Below are positions 1 to 7,971 of a DNA stretch of 64,000 nucleotides, piece after piece (the first letter of the stretch is position 1; each line of letters opens with the position of its first letter). A program made the position numbers and the translations under genes. The notes below the pieces were generated by a model. It saw only the letters and a list, made by a program, of their open reading frames with translations. It made no database searches and was not told the origin of the DNA. Location of the stretch: NCBI RefSeq assembly GCF_014205165.1, contig NZ_JACHMZ010000001.1, forward strand, positions 62,001 to 126,000. The letters run 5' to 3'. The DNA is from Micromonospora carbonacea (GTDB lineage Bacteria > Actinomycetota > Actinomycetes > Mycobacteriales > Micromonosporaceae).

Positions 1-6
1 AGCGGG

Positions 7-468
7 GTGGGCAACGGGCCGCACGCGAAGCTCGCCGAGCTCGGGCTGACCCTGCCCGACGTGGTGCCCCCGGTGGCCAGCTACGTGCCGGCCGTGCAGT
101 CCGGGCAGCACGTCTTCGTCTCCGGGCAGCTCCCGATGGCCGACGGCAAGCTGCTGGCCACCGGCAAGGTCGGCGCGGGGGTCTCCGCCGAGCAGGCCAA
201 GGACCTGGCGCAGCGGTGTGCGCTGAACGGCCTCGCCGCCGTCGACGCGCTGGTCGGCCTGGAGAACGTGGTCAAGGTCGTCAAGGTGACCGGCTTCGTG
301 GCCAGCGCGCCCGGCTTCACCGGCCAGCCCGGCGTGATCAACGGCGCGTCCGACCTGTTCGGCGCGGTCTTCGGCGAGGCGGGCCGGCACGCCCGCTCCG
401 CGGTAGGCGTCTCGGAGCTCCCCCTGGACGCCCCGGTAGAGGTCGAACTGATCGTCGAGGTCGCCTGA
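7..468 (+). CDS. RidA/YjgF family enamine/imine deaminase
   Basis: About 153 residues, the usual size of a RidA trimer subunit. Members hydrolyse reactive enamine/imine intermediates released by PLP enzymes. The sequence shows the N-terminal SGQLPM segment, a central helix with AEQAKDLAQRCALNGLAAV, and the C-terminal ARSAVGVSELP segment that carries the conserved substrate-binding arginine. The GTG at position 7 is the first start visible, but the frame is open to the window edge, so the true start may lie upstream. The MBL-fold hydrolase follows, as in the mycobacterial Rv3678c-Rv3677c order, separated here by a long inverted repeat. Family assignment is firm; the substrate is not known. Confidence 0.85.
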   Translation: MGNGPHAKLAELGLTLPDVVPPVASYVPAVQSGQHVFVSGQLPMADGKLLATGKVGAGVSAEQAKDLAQRCALNGLAAVDALVGLENVVKVVKVTGFVASAPGFTGQPGVINGASDLFGAVFGEAGRHARSAVGVSELPLDAPVEVELIVEVA

Positions 469-500
469 CCCGCACCCCCCGCACCCGCACCCCCCCACCC

Positions 501-576
501 CCGCGATCTTGCACTTCGGGCCCGGGCGAAAGCCGCGTACGGGCACGAAAACCGGGCCACAAGTGCAAGATCGCGG
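501..576. repeat. Long inverted repeat, dispersed palindrome type A (possible terminator)
   Basis: Arms at 501-525 and 552-576 pair over 25 bases with two mismatches; the outer 16 bases (CCGCGATCTTGCACTT and its complement) are perfect. The loop is 26 bases. It lies between ridA and the MBL gene and could end ridA transcription, but no T-run follows. Its size and outer motif suggest a dispersed intergenic element rather than an ordinary terminator. Confidence 0.7.
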
Positions 577-595
577 GGAGTGGCGGGGGGAGTCG

Positions 596-608
596 TACGA
601 TCGCTGGC
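596..608 (+). promoter_or_regulatory. Putative -10 (TACGAT) for a leaderless MBL gene
   Basis: TACGAT at 596-601 ends seven bases before the ATG at 609, and no Shine-Dalgarno lies between. This is the spacing expected when transcription starts at or next to the start codon. No convincing -35 box is seen. Confidence 0.4.
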
Positions 609-1421
609 ATGACCGGGCACATCACGGCGGCCGTGGCCGCGCTGGCTGACGAGCTGCCGGGATGGGTGACCCTGCTGCGGGCACCGAACCCGGGGCCGAT
701 GACCCTCGACGGCACCAACACGTGGGTGCTGCGGGCCGGGCCCGGCGCGCCCGCCCTGGTCGTCGACCCGGGGCCCGCCGACGACGGGCACCTGGCCGCG
801 ATCGCCGCCCACGCCCCCGTCGCCACCGTGCTGATCACCCACGGGCACCCTGACCACACCGAGGGCTCGCCCCGGCTGCGCGAGCTGCTCGGCGGGGCGC
901 CCGTGCGGGCCGTCGACCCCGCGCACAGCCACGGCGGTCCGCCGCTGACCGCCGGCGAGGCCCTGCCCGCCGCCGGCCTCACCGTGCGGGCGCTGCCCAC
1001 CCCCGGGCACACCGGCGACTCCGTCTGCTTCCTCGTCGAGCACGGCGACGAGCGGGTCGTGCTCACCGGCGACACCATCCTCGGGCGGGGCACCACCGTC
1101 GTCGCCCACCCCGACGGGCAGCTCGGGGCATACTTCGACAGCCTGGAGCTGCTCTCGACGTACCGGGGGATCCCGGCGCTGCCCGGCCACGGCCCGGCGC
1201 TGGCCGACTGCGGCGCCGCCGCCGAGTTCTACCTCGCCCACCGCCGCGCCCGGCTCGACCAGGTGCGGCAGGCGGTCGCCGAGGGCGCGCGGACCGCCCC
1301 CGAGGTGGTGGCCCGGGTGTACGCGGACGTCGACCGGTCGCTGTGGTGGGCGGCCGAGTGGTCGGTCCGCGCGCAACTGGACTACCTGGGGGTGCCCCCC
1401 GAACCGGCGGGCCGGTCGTGA
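609..1421 (+). CDS. MBL-fold metallo-hydrolase
   Basis: 270 residues. The metallo-beta-lactamase signature is complete: THGHPDH (HxHxDH), the third metal histidine in TPGHTGDS, the bridging Asp in LTGDTILG and a late PGHGP motif. The N-terminal NPGPMTLDGTNTWV resembles the LACTB2/glyoxalase II-like branch (Rv3677c type), whose members are hydrolases or RNases. ATG 609 is chosen because a -10-like TACGAT sits seven bases upstream and homology-like sequence begins here. The stop overlaps the GTG of the cyclase gene (GTGA), suggesting coupled translation. The substrate cannot be read from sequence. Confidence 0.88.
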   Translation: MTGHITAAVAALADELPGWVTLLRAPNPGPMTLDGTNTWVLRAGPGAPALVVDPGPADDGHLAAIAAHAPVATVLITHGHPDHTEGSPRLRELLGGAPVRAVDPAHSHGGPPLTAGEALPAAGLTVRALPTPGHTGDSVCFLVEHGDERVVLTGDTILGRGTTVVAHPDGQLGAYFDSLELLSTYRGIPALPGHGPALADCGAAAEFYLAHRRARLDQVRQAVAEGARTAPEVVARVYADVDRSLWWAAEWSVRAQLDYLGVPPEPAGRS

Positions 1422-4400
1422 CCTGCCCCGTCTGCGGGACGGTCGCCGTGCCGGGGGCCCGGTTCTGCCACAACTGCGGAGCCGCGCTGCCGGCCGCCGC
1501 CACGCTGCCCGCCGCCGAACGGCGGGTCGTCACCGTGCTGTTCGGCGACCTGTCCGACTTCACCTCCTGGTCGGAGGACCTCGACCCGGAACGCGTCGGC
1601 GCGGTCACCGACCGGGTGCTCGCCGCCCTCGCCGGGGCCGTGAAGACGTTCGGCGGGCACGTCGACAAGCTCACCGGCGACGGGATCATGGCCGTCTTCG
1701 GCGCGCCCGTCGCCCACGAGGACGACGCCGAGCGGGCCGTCCGCGCCGCCCTGTCCATGCAGCGGGCGGTGCGCCGGGTGCTCGACGACGAGCGGGGCGG
1801 CGGCGCGCCGCTCGGCCTGCGCGTCGGCCTGAACACCGGCGACGTGATCGCCGGCATCCAGGCGGCCATCGAATACACCGTCATCGGTGACACCGTCAAC
1901 ACCGCCGCCCGGCTCGCCGACGCCGCCGCCGTCGGCGCCGTCTACGCCGGGGCCCGCACCTCCGCCGCCACCCGGCACGTGGCGTCCTGGCGGGCGCTGC
2001 GCCCGCTGCGGCTCAAGGGCAAGCGGGAACCCGTCGAGGCGTACGAGCTGCTCGGCCTCCTCGACGCCCCCGGCACCCGCTCCGGCCTCGGCGACGAGGC
2101 CCCGTTCGTCGGCCGGGAGACCGAGATCGGCCGGGTCGCCGGCCGGCTCGCCGAGGTCATCGACCGGGGCGAGCCCCGGGTGCTGCTGATGACCGCCGAG
2201 GCGGGCATCGGCAAGTCCCGGTTCGCCGCCGAGGTCGAACGCCTCGCCGCCGGCTACGACGTCGGGGCCGGCCGGTACGCCGCGCACACCGGCGCGCGGG
2301 TGCTGTCCGTGCGCTGCGCCGCGTTCGGCGAACGCCGTCGGCTCGCGCCCCTGGCCGACCTGGTCCGCGCCGCCGTCGGCCTGCCCAACGACACGGCCAC
2401 CGCGCTGACCCGGCCCGCCGTCGAGGAGCGGCTGCGCCGGCTCAACCAGCGCATCGGCCGGCTCGGGGACGACGCCCCGCCGGTCGCCGCCGACCAGTTG
2501 CTGGCCCTGCTCGGCTACGCCGACCTGCCCGCCGGCAACCCGGCCGACCAGGGCGAGTGGGGCGGCGGCGCGCAGCAGCCCGCCGACGTGGACGCCGTGC
2601 CCAACGCGGTCGCCGACCTGCTCAGCGCCCTGGCCGCCGAAGCGCCGCTGGTGGTGCTCGTCGACGATCTGCACGACGCCACCACCGAGACGATCCGCGC
2701 CCTCGGGGTCGCCCTGTCCCGCATCGCCGGCCCGGTGCTGGTGCTGCTGCTCGGCCGCCCCGAGCTGGTCCGCACCGCCGGCGCGCTGACCCGGGTCGCC
2801 GACGCCGAGGTGCACGCCCTGCCCCCGCTGCGCGGCGCCGACGCGGCCCGGCTGCTCACCAGCTACCTCGGCGGCGGGAAGCTGCCGCAGCCCGACGCCG
2901 ACCGGCTGCTCGCCACCGCCCAGGGCAACCCGTTCTACCTCGCCGAGCTGGTCACCCTGCTCATGGAGCGGGGCGCGCTGACCGCCGTGGCCGACCGGTC
3001 CGCCCCGGCCAACTCCGGCTGGCGGCTCGCCCCCGGCTCGCTGGGCAGCCGGCTGCTCTCCCGCGACCTCGCCGCCGTGCTCGCCGCGCGCATCGACGCG
3101 CTGCCGCCGGACGCCCGGTCGGTGCTGCGCGACGCCGCCGTCGTCGGCGACACCGTGCCCGACGGCGGGCTGGAGGCGCTGCGCGAGCAGCGCGCCGGGC
3201 GGGACGGCCGACCGGCCGCCGTGGTCGCCGTCGAGCTGGACCGGGCCGTCGAGGAGCTGCTGCAACGCCGGATGCTGCACCGCACCCGCACCGGGTACGC
3301 GTTCGCCACCCCGCTGATGCGGGAGGCCGCGTACTCCGGGGTGAGCAAGGCCGAGCTGGCCGAGCGGCACGCGGCGCTGGCCCGGTGGGCCGCCCCCGAC
3401 GGGCCGGCCGCGCCGGGCGGGTTCACCGACACCGCCCGCGACGCGTTCGTCGCCGAGCACGTCGAGCGGGCCGCCGCGCTCGCCGACGCCGTCAAGCTGC
3501 GCCCGGACGCGCCGGCCCGCACCGTCGCGCCGCTGGGCGTGGCCGCGCTGGGCCGGGCCGCCCGCCGGTCCCTGCAGGCCGGGGAGCCGGCCGCCGCCGT
3601 CGAGTACGCCGAACGCGCCGCCGAGCTGGCCCGGGACGGGCTGCCCGCCGCCGACCGGGTGGTGCACGCCCGCGCGCTGCTCCAGGTCGGCCGGCCCGGG
3701 GACGCGCTCGCCTACGCCGAGAAGATCGCCGCCAACGCCGGGGACGACGCGGGCACCCGGGCCAGCGCCCTGCTGCTCGCCGGGCAGGCCCACCAGACCC
3801 TCGGCGACCAGGGCCGGGCCGTGGCCTCCTGGCAGGAGGCGTTGCAGGTGGCCGGCGTCGGCGGGCTGCCCAACCTGCGCGCCTCGGCGATGCGCCGGCT
3901 CGGCATGGCCGACTTCATCGCCGGCCGGCTCGGCCAGGCCAGCAGCCGGCTCGCCGCGTCCTACCAGGTCAGCCTCGCGGCGCAGGACCGGCGGGGGCAG
4001 GCGTGGTCGTTGCAGAACCTGGCCTGGGTCACCACCACCCGCGGCGACTTCGCCGGCACCGACGCGGTGCTGAGCCGGGCCGCCCGCCTCTTCGCCGAGC
4101 TGAAGGACCCGTACGGGCGGGCGTGGCTGCGCGGCACCACGGCGTTCGCCCGGCTGCTCGCCGGCCGGCTGCGCGAGGCCCGCCGGCTGGCGCGGGTCTT
4201 CCTGCCGTTCGGGGAGCGGGTCGGCGAGGCGTGGGCCGTCGGCACGCTGCGCGCCGTCGAGGCGTTCGCCGGGGCGGAGCTGGGCGAACTGGGCGAGGCC
4301 GACGGGGCGGCCCGCCGGGCGTACCGGGACTTCGCCGAGGTCTCCGACGACTGGGGGCGGGGCTTCGCCTTGGTGGCGCGGGGGGTGGTCGCCCGGGGGC

Positions 4401-4999
4401 TGGGCGAGCCGGAGCATGCCGCCGACCTGCTCGCCGACGCCCTGTCGTACGCCGAGCGGACCTCGCACCCGCTGCTCACCGGGATGGCCGGCACGCTGCG
4501 CGGCTTCGTGGCGCTGGACCTGGGCGACTGCGAGACCGCCGAACGGTCGGCGCGGGCGGTGCTGACCACCGTCGAGCCGCACAACCCGCAGGCCCCCGCC
4601 CAGGTGGGCCCCCGGGTGCTGCTGGCCACCGCCCGGCTCGCCGCCGGCGACCCGGCGACCGCCGTGGGGCTGCTCGCCCCGGTGGCCACCGCCGCCGCGA
4701 ACGCGCCCTCGCTGCTCTTCTCCCGCCAGCAGACCATGGCCCGGTACGCTTCCGCGCTGCTCGCCCACGGCCAGCTCGACCAGGCGCTCGACTGGGCGCA
4801 CCGGGCCCTGGCCGTCCCCGCCGAGGACGTGCGCAGCCAGGTGATCGCGGCGAGCGTGCTGGCCGAGGCGCTGGCCGCCTGCGGGCGTCCCGTCGAGGCG
4901 CTGGCCCGGGCCGAGGAGGCGGTGCGCCTGGCGTACGCGACGGAGCAGCGCAGCGAGCGGCTCGCGGCCGACGCGCTGCGCGTGCGCCTGCGGGGGTAA
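1418..4999 (+). CDS. Class III adenylate/guanylate cyclase fused to AAA ATPase and TPR region
   Basis: 1193 residues, cytoplasmic. Residues 3-20 form a zinc ribbon with four cysteines (CPVC...CHNC). A class III cyclase domain follows (about 34-200) with both metal aspartates (FGDLSDFT and GDGIMAVFG) and the transition-state Asn and Arg in VIGDTVNTAARL, so it should be catalytic. A signal-transduction ATPase follows, with PFVGRE and Walker A AEAGIGKS near residue 262 and Walker B-like LVVLVDDL. The remaining roughly 500 residues are Ala-rich helical repeats of TPR type. The product, probably cAMP, could feed the Crp protein at 28752-29429. GTG 1418 is preferred because the zinc ribbon starts at once and it overlaps the MBL stop. 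The ligand sensed by the TPR region is unknown. Confidence 0.88.
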   Translation: MTCPVCGTVAVPGARFCHNCGAALPAAATLPAAERRVVTVLFGDLSDFTSWSEDLDPERVGAVTDRVLAALAGAVKTFGGHVDKLTGDGIMAVFGAPVAHEDDAERAVRAALSMQRAVRRVLDDERGGGAPLGLRVGLNTGDVIAGIQAAIEYTVIGDTVNTAARLADAAAVGAVYAGARTSAATRHVASWRALRPLRLKGKREPVEAYELLGLLDAPGTRSGLGDEAPFVGRETEIGRVAGRLAEVIDRGEPRVLLMTAEAGIGKSRFAAEVERLAAGYDVGAGRYAAHTGARVLSVRCAAFGERRRLAPLADLVRAAVGLPNDTATALTRPAVEERLRRLNQRIGRLGDDAPPVAADQLLALLGYADLPAGNPADQGEWGGGAQQPADVDAVPNAVADLLSALAAEAPLVVLVDDLHDATTETIRALGVALSRIAGPVLVLLLGRPELVRTAGALTRVADAEVHALPPLRGADAARLLTSYLGGGKLPQPDADRLLATAQGNPFYLAELVTLLMERGALTAVADRSAPANSGWRLAPGSLGSRLLSRDLAAVLAARIDALPPDARSVLRDAAVVGDTVPDGGLEALREQRAGRDGRPAAVVAVELDRAVEELLQRRMLHRTRTGYAFATPLMREAAYSGVSKAELAERHAALARWAAPDGPAAPGGFTDTARDAFVAEHVERAAALADAVKLRPDAPARTVAPLGVAALGRAARRSLQAGEPAAAVEYAERAAELARDGLPAADRVVHARALLQVGRPGDALAYAEKIAANAGDDAGTRASALLLAGQAHQTLGDQGRAVASWQEALQVAGVGGLPNLRASAMRRLGMADFIAGRLGQASSRLAASYQVSLAAQDRRGQAWSLQNLAWVTTTRGDFAGTDAVLSRAARLFAELKDPYGRAWLRGTTAFARLLAGRLREARRLARVFLPFGERVGEAWAVGTLRAVEAFAGAELGELGEADGAARRAYRDFAEVSDDWGRGFALVARGVVARGLGEPEHAADLLADALSYAERTSHPLLTGMAGTLRGFVALDLGDCETAERSARAVLTTVEPHNPQAPAQVGPRVLLATARLAAGDPATAVGLLAPVATAAANAPSLLFSRQQTMARYASALLAHGQLDQALDWAHRALAVPAEDVRSQVIAASVLAEALAACGRPVEALARAEEAVRLAYATEQRSERLAADALRVRLRG

Positions 5000-5043
5000 G
5001 GAGGGGCCCCTTGTTAACGCCTACGGTAGAGAGGGGTCCCCTA
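5000..5043. repeat. Palindromic repeat type B (GGGGCCCC...GTTAACGC...GGGGTCCCC)
   Basis: Two halves containing GGGGCCCC and GGGGTCCCC flank a TTGTTAACGCC core just after the cyclase stop. The same layout (GGCCCC, TGTTAACGC core, then GGGG(C/T)CCC) recurs at 25609-25656 inside a coding gene, so this is a dispersed element. Here it is intergenic and may act as a terminator. Confidence 0.65.
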
Positions 5044-5177
5044 CTCACCGGTCAGCGGTGGGCGCGCTGAGGCGATCCTGTCGGTTCCGCCGATGCGGGT
5101 GTCGGCGGCAGCGGCTACGGTGACACTCGATGAGGCGGTCCACTGTGGGGCCGTCGTGCCCGTCCCCGGGAGGCGTG

Positions 5178-5693
5178 ATGAGGCTGCCCCGTTCCAGTGC
5201 CGGCTGGACGATCGCGGTCTTCGGCGTCCTGGCACTGCTGATGGGCGCGCTCGGGCTGCTCTGGCCCGAGGCACAGCTGCGCATGCTCGGCTTCGAGGTG
5301 CCGCAGAGCCGGTCCGCCGGGGACTACACCGGCACGTTCCTGACGGCGTCGGCCATGGCGTCGTTCAACATGGGGGTCTACTACCTGCTCGCCACGGCGA
5401 CCGAGTGGCGGGCCTTCTACCGGTTCACGGTCGTCTTCCGGCTGGTCACCTTCGCCGTCTTCACCATCGTGGTGCTCGCGGACGTCGCACCGGACCGGTT
5501 CTTCGGGGTGGCGCTCTGGGAGGGGCTGGGCGCGGTCGCCACCGCCGTGGCCCTGCGCCGGGACGCCCGCCGCGCCGCCCCCGCTCCCGGCGCGGCGCAG
5601 CCGGCGCGGCAGGCGTCGGCGGTGGCGGAGAGCGGGCGTCCGGCACCCGCGTCGGCGGGCGGCGGCTCCCGGTCTGCGGGCGCGGACCGCTGA
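5178..5693 (+). CDS. Small four-helix membrane protein
   Basis: 171 residues from ATG 5178, which has GGGAGG nearby as a ribosome site. Four hydrophobic segments are visible (starting near WTIAVFGVLALLMG, ASFNMGVYYLLA, FRLVTFAVFTIVVL and WEGLGAVATAVAL), followed by an Ala/Pro/Gly-rich tail of about 40 residues that is probably cytoplasmic. An alternative ATG at 5130 lies eight bases after a TACGGT hexamer and would add 16 residues on a leaderless transcript. I do not recognise the family. It stands alone between the cyclase and the kinase. Confidence 0.7.
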   Translation: MRLPRSSAGWTIAVFGVLALLMGALGLLWPEAQLRMLGFEVPQSRSAGDYTGTFLTASAMASFNMGVYYLLATATEWRAFYRFTVVFRLVTFAVFTIVVLADVAPDRFFGVALWEGLGAVATAVALRRDARRAAPAPGAAQPARQASAVAESGRPAPASAGGGSRSAGADR

Positions 5694-5723
5694 GTCACCG
5701 GACCGGTTAGGTATTTTCGAGCA

Positions 5724-7346
5724 GTGACCGACACCCCGCCTGGCGCCCTGCGGCTGCCCATCGTGCCCGGTCTGACCGATCTGGAGGTATTTGCCCGGGG
5801 CGGCTACGCGACCGTCTACCGGGCCACCCAGATCTCCGTCGGGCGGGAGGTCGCGGTCAAGGTCGAGAACCGCACCCTGGACAACGAGCGGGACCAGGCC
5901 CGCTTCCTGCGCGAGGCGCGGGCCGCCGGGAGGATGTCGTCGCACCCGCACGTGGTGGACCTCTTCGACGTCGGCGTCACCGTCGACCGGCACCCCTACC
6001 TGATCATGGAGCTGTGCGACGGGTCCTACGCCGAGCGGATGCGCACCTCGCCCCTGGGCCCGGCGGAGACCCGCGACCTCGGCGTGAAGATCGCCGACGC
6101 GCTCGCCCACTCGCACGCCAACGGCGTGCTGCACCGCGACGTCAAGCCGGCGAACATCCTGTACTCGCACTTCAACCCGGCGGTGCTGGCCGACTTCGGG
6201 CTCGCCGTGCTGGGCGAGGTGCGCGACCCGACGGTGACCCTGGAGGTGCTCACCCCGGCCTACGCGCCGCCGGAGATGTTCAACCACAGCCCGCCGTCGC
6301 CGGCCGTCGACGTCTACTCGCTCTGCGCCACCCTCTACGCCGTCATGTTCGGCCGCCCGCCGCGCTGGCAGTCCGAGCGCAGCCCCAGCCTGGTCACCGT
6401 GCTGGAGATGTTCCACCAGCCGATCCCCGGGCTGCCCGGGGTGCCGGAGGAGCTGGTCGACGTGCTGCGGGCCGGCATGTCGAACGACCCGGGGGCCCGC
6501 CCGTCCGCCATCGAGCTGCGCGGCCTGCTCGCCGCCCTGCCGCTCGACCCGGTCAGCGCGCCCGTCAGCGGCGCCCCGATCTCCGGCGGCCCCACGTCCG
6601 GCGGCCCGACCGGCACCACCACCGGCAGCCCGTCCACGTCCGGGAGCCTCTACGGCACCAGCCAGCCCGGCGTCACCGGGGGCCCGTCCACCTCCGGCGG
6701 CCTCTACGGCACCGGCCAGCCGTCCCGTCCCGCCCCGCGCCCCCCGGTGACGCACGACCACCCCACCGAGCCGGTGACGTCCGGGCGTCGGTGGCGGCGG
6801 CGCTGGTTCCTCGGCGGCGCGGGGGCGCTCGCGCTGGCCGCCTCGGCGAGCGCCGGGGCCTGGGTCGCCGGGAGCGCGCCCGCCACGCCGACGCCCACCC
6901 CCGTCGTCACGGTGGGCGGCACGACGACGGCCAGCAGGTGGGGGGCGCTGCCGGGCTGCGTATCCGGGTCGGCGGGCCCGGCCGAGCTGCCGGCGGGCGC
7001 GCGGTGCGTCGCCGAGTTGCAGTGCTACGGGCCGATGCGGGTGCGCGGCACCCGGGCGGACGCGCCCCGACTGCCCTGCGACGGCCGGCACACCTGGGAG
7101 GCCTACGCCGAGGGGGAGCTGCCGGCCGCCCTGGTCGACGCCGCGCACGACGAGGTGGCCGCCGACCCGCAGGTGCGTCAGGTGTGCAGTCCGGTGACGT
7201 TCCGGCTGACCAGCGGGATCGCGTACACCAGCGGTTGGCGGCTGGAGGTGCTGCCGCCGGCGGCGGACGGCCCGGACCGCACGTTCCGGTGCCTGGCCGG
7301 GCGCGGCGTCGACGGGTTGTACGAGCCGACCCTCACCGGTCGCTGA
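5724..7346 (+). CDS. Membrane-anchored Ser/Thr protein kinase (PknB-like)
   Basis: 540 residues. The kinase domain covers about 20-275: Gly-loop ARGGYATVY, catalytic Lys46 (VAVKV), HRD loop LHRDVKPANIL with Asp139, DFG Asp157, and APPE at the end of the activation segment, all intact. A Ser/Thr/Gly/Pro-rich linker with repeated SGG and STSG units runs to about residue 350. One transmembrane helix follows (FLGGAGALALAAS), and then an outer domain of about 160 residues with several cysteines (SGSAGP...CYGP...LPCDGRHTW...VCSPV), probably disulfide-bonded. It has no PASTA repeats, so the external signal is probably not muropeptide. It converges with the next gene, overlapping by 14 bases. Confidence 0.9.
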   Translation: MTDTPPGALRLPIVPGLTDLEVFARGGYATVYRATQISVGREVAVKVENRTLDNERDQARFLREARAAGRMSSHPHVVDLFDVGVTVDRHPYLIMELCDGSYAERMRTSPLGPAETRDLGVKIADALAHSHANGVLHRDVKPANILYSHFNPAVLADFGLAVLGEVRDPTVTLEVLTPAYAPPEMFNHSPPSPAVDVYSLCATLYAVMFGRPPRWQSERSPSLVTVLEMFHQPIPGLPGVPEELVDVLRAGMSNDPGARPSAIELRGLLAALPLDPVSAPVSGAPISGGPTSGGPTGTTTGSPSTSGSLYGTSQPGVTGGPSTSGGLYGTGQPSRPAPRPPVTHDHPTEPVTSGRRWRRRWFLGGAGALALAASASAGAWVAGSAPATPTPTPVVTVGGTTTASRWGALPGCVSGSAGPAELPAGARCVAELQCYGPMRVRGTRADAPRLPCDGRHTWEAYAEGELPAALVDAAHDEVAADPQVRQVCSPVTFRLTSGIAYTSGWRLEVLPPAADGPDRTFRCLAGRGVDGLYEPTLTGR

Positions 7347-7683
7347 ACCCGCTCGCGCCCTGCCGGCGTTCCCGCATGGCCCGCAGGTCGCGGCTGTCCA
7401 ACGCCTCCAGGGTGTCGGCGTCGACGTCGCTGAGCCGGGCGACGGGTTGCCCCGGCCACTGCGCCGGTTCGTCGCCCCCGCGTTCGCGGGCCTCCTCGCG
7501 GCGGTGCCGCCCCTCCGTCACCGACACCCCGGCGATCATCACGAACAGGACGCAGAGCAGGGCGAGCACCACCGCCACGATGCTGCGCGGCTGCCACCAG
7601 ACCAGCGCCACCAGCAGGGCGACCGCCGCCAGCGACGCGGCGACCGCCACGACGGGCACATCGGGCCGAGGGATTCGGGTCAC
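7333..7683 (-). CDS. Small two-TM membrane protein
   Basis: 116 residues. Two adjacent hydrophobic helices (VVAVAASLAAVALLVALVW and IVAVVLALLCVLFVMIAGV) are followed by a charged cytoplasmic tail with EGRHRREEARERG. It overlaps the kinase gene tail to tail by 14 bases. No family recognised; small proteins of this build are common in actinomycetes. Confidence 0.65.
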   Translation of the reverse strand: MTRIPRPDVPVVAVAASLAAVALLVALVWWQPRSIVAVVLALLCVLFVMIAGVSVTEGRHRREEARERGGDEPAQWPGQPVARLSDVDADTLEALDSRDLRAMRERRQGASGFSDR

Positions 7684-7971
7684 CCGTCAAGGATGGCGGA
7701 GCCGACCGCCCTGTCAACCGTCGGCCCCGGTCACCGGCCCCGCGCGGGTGTCCACCCGGCCGGGTCGCCGCCCGCCCGCCCGGCCCGCCCGCCCGCGCTC
7801 CCCAGTGGACGGGTGAAGCCGCAGCGTCGAAGTGGCGAGATTCGTTACATCAGTCGGAGAAATGACTTTTTCCCAGGCATTTTGCGGGCGTTGGTCGTGG
7901 GCCCGGGTCCCTAGAGTGACGAGAGTCGGGGTTGCCCCGACACGTCCTGTAGCCCACCGGAAGGCAGCCGA

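Noticed and set aside
81..1376. A long minus-strand frame over ridA and the MBL gene
   Set aside because: Both plus-strand genes have complete family signatures and this frame has none.
1382..4801. A 1139-codon open frame opposite the cyclase gene
   Set aside because: The same GC effect. The plus strand has clear cyclase and ATPase motifs; the opposite reading is Gly/Arg/Gln-rich without motifs.
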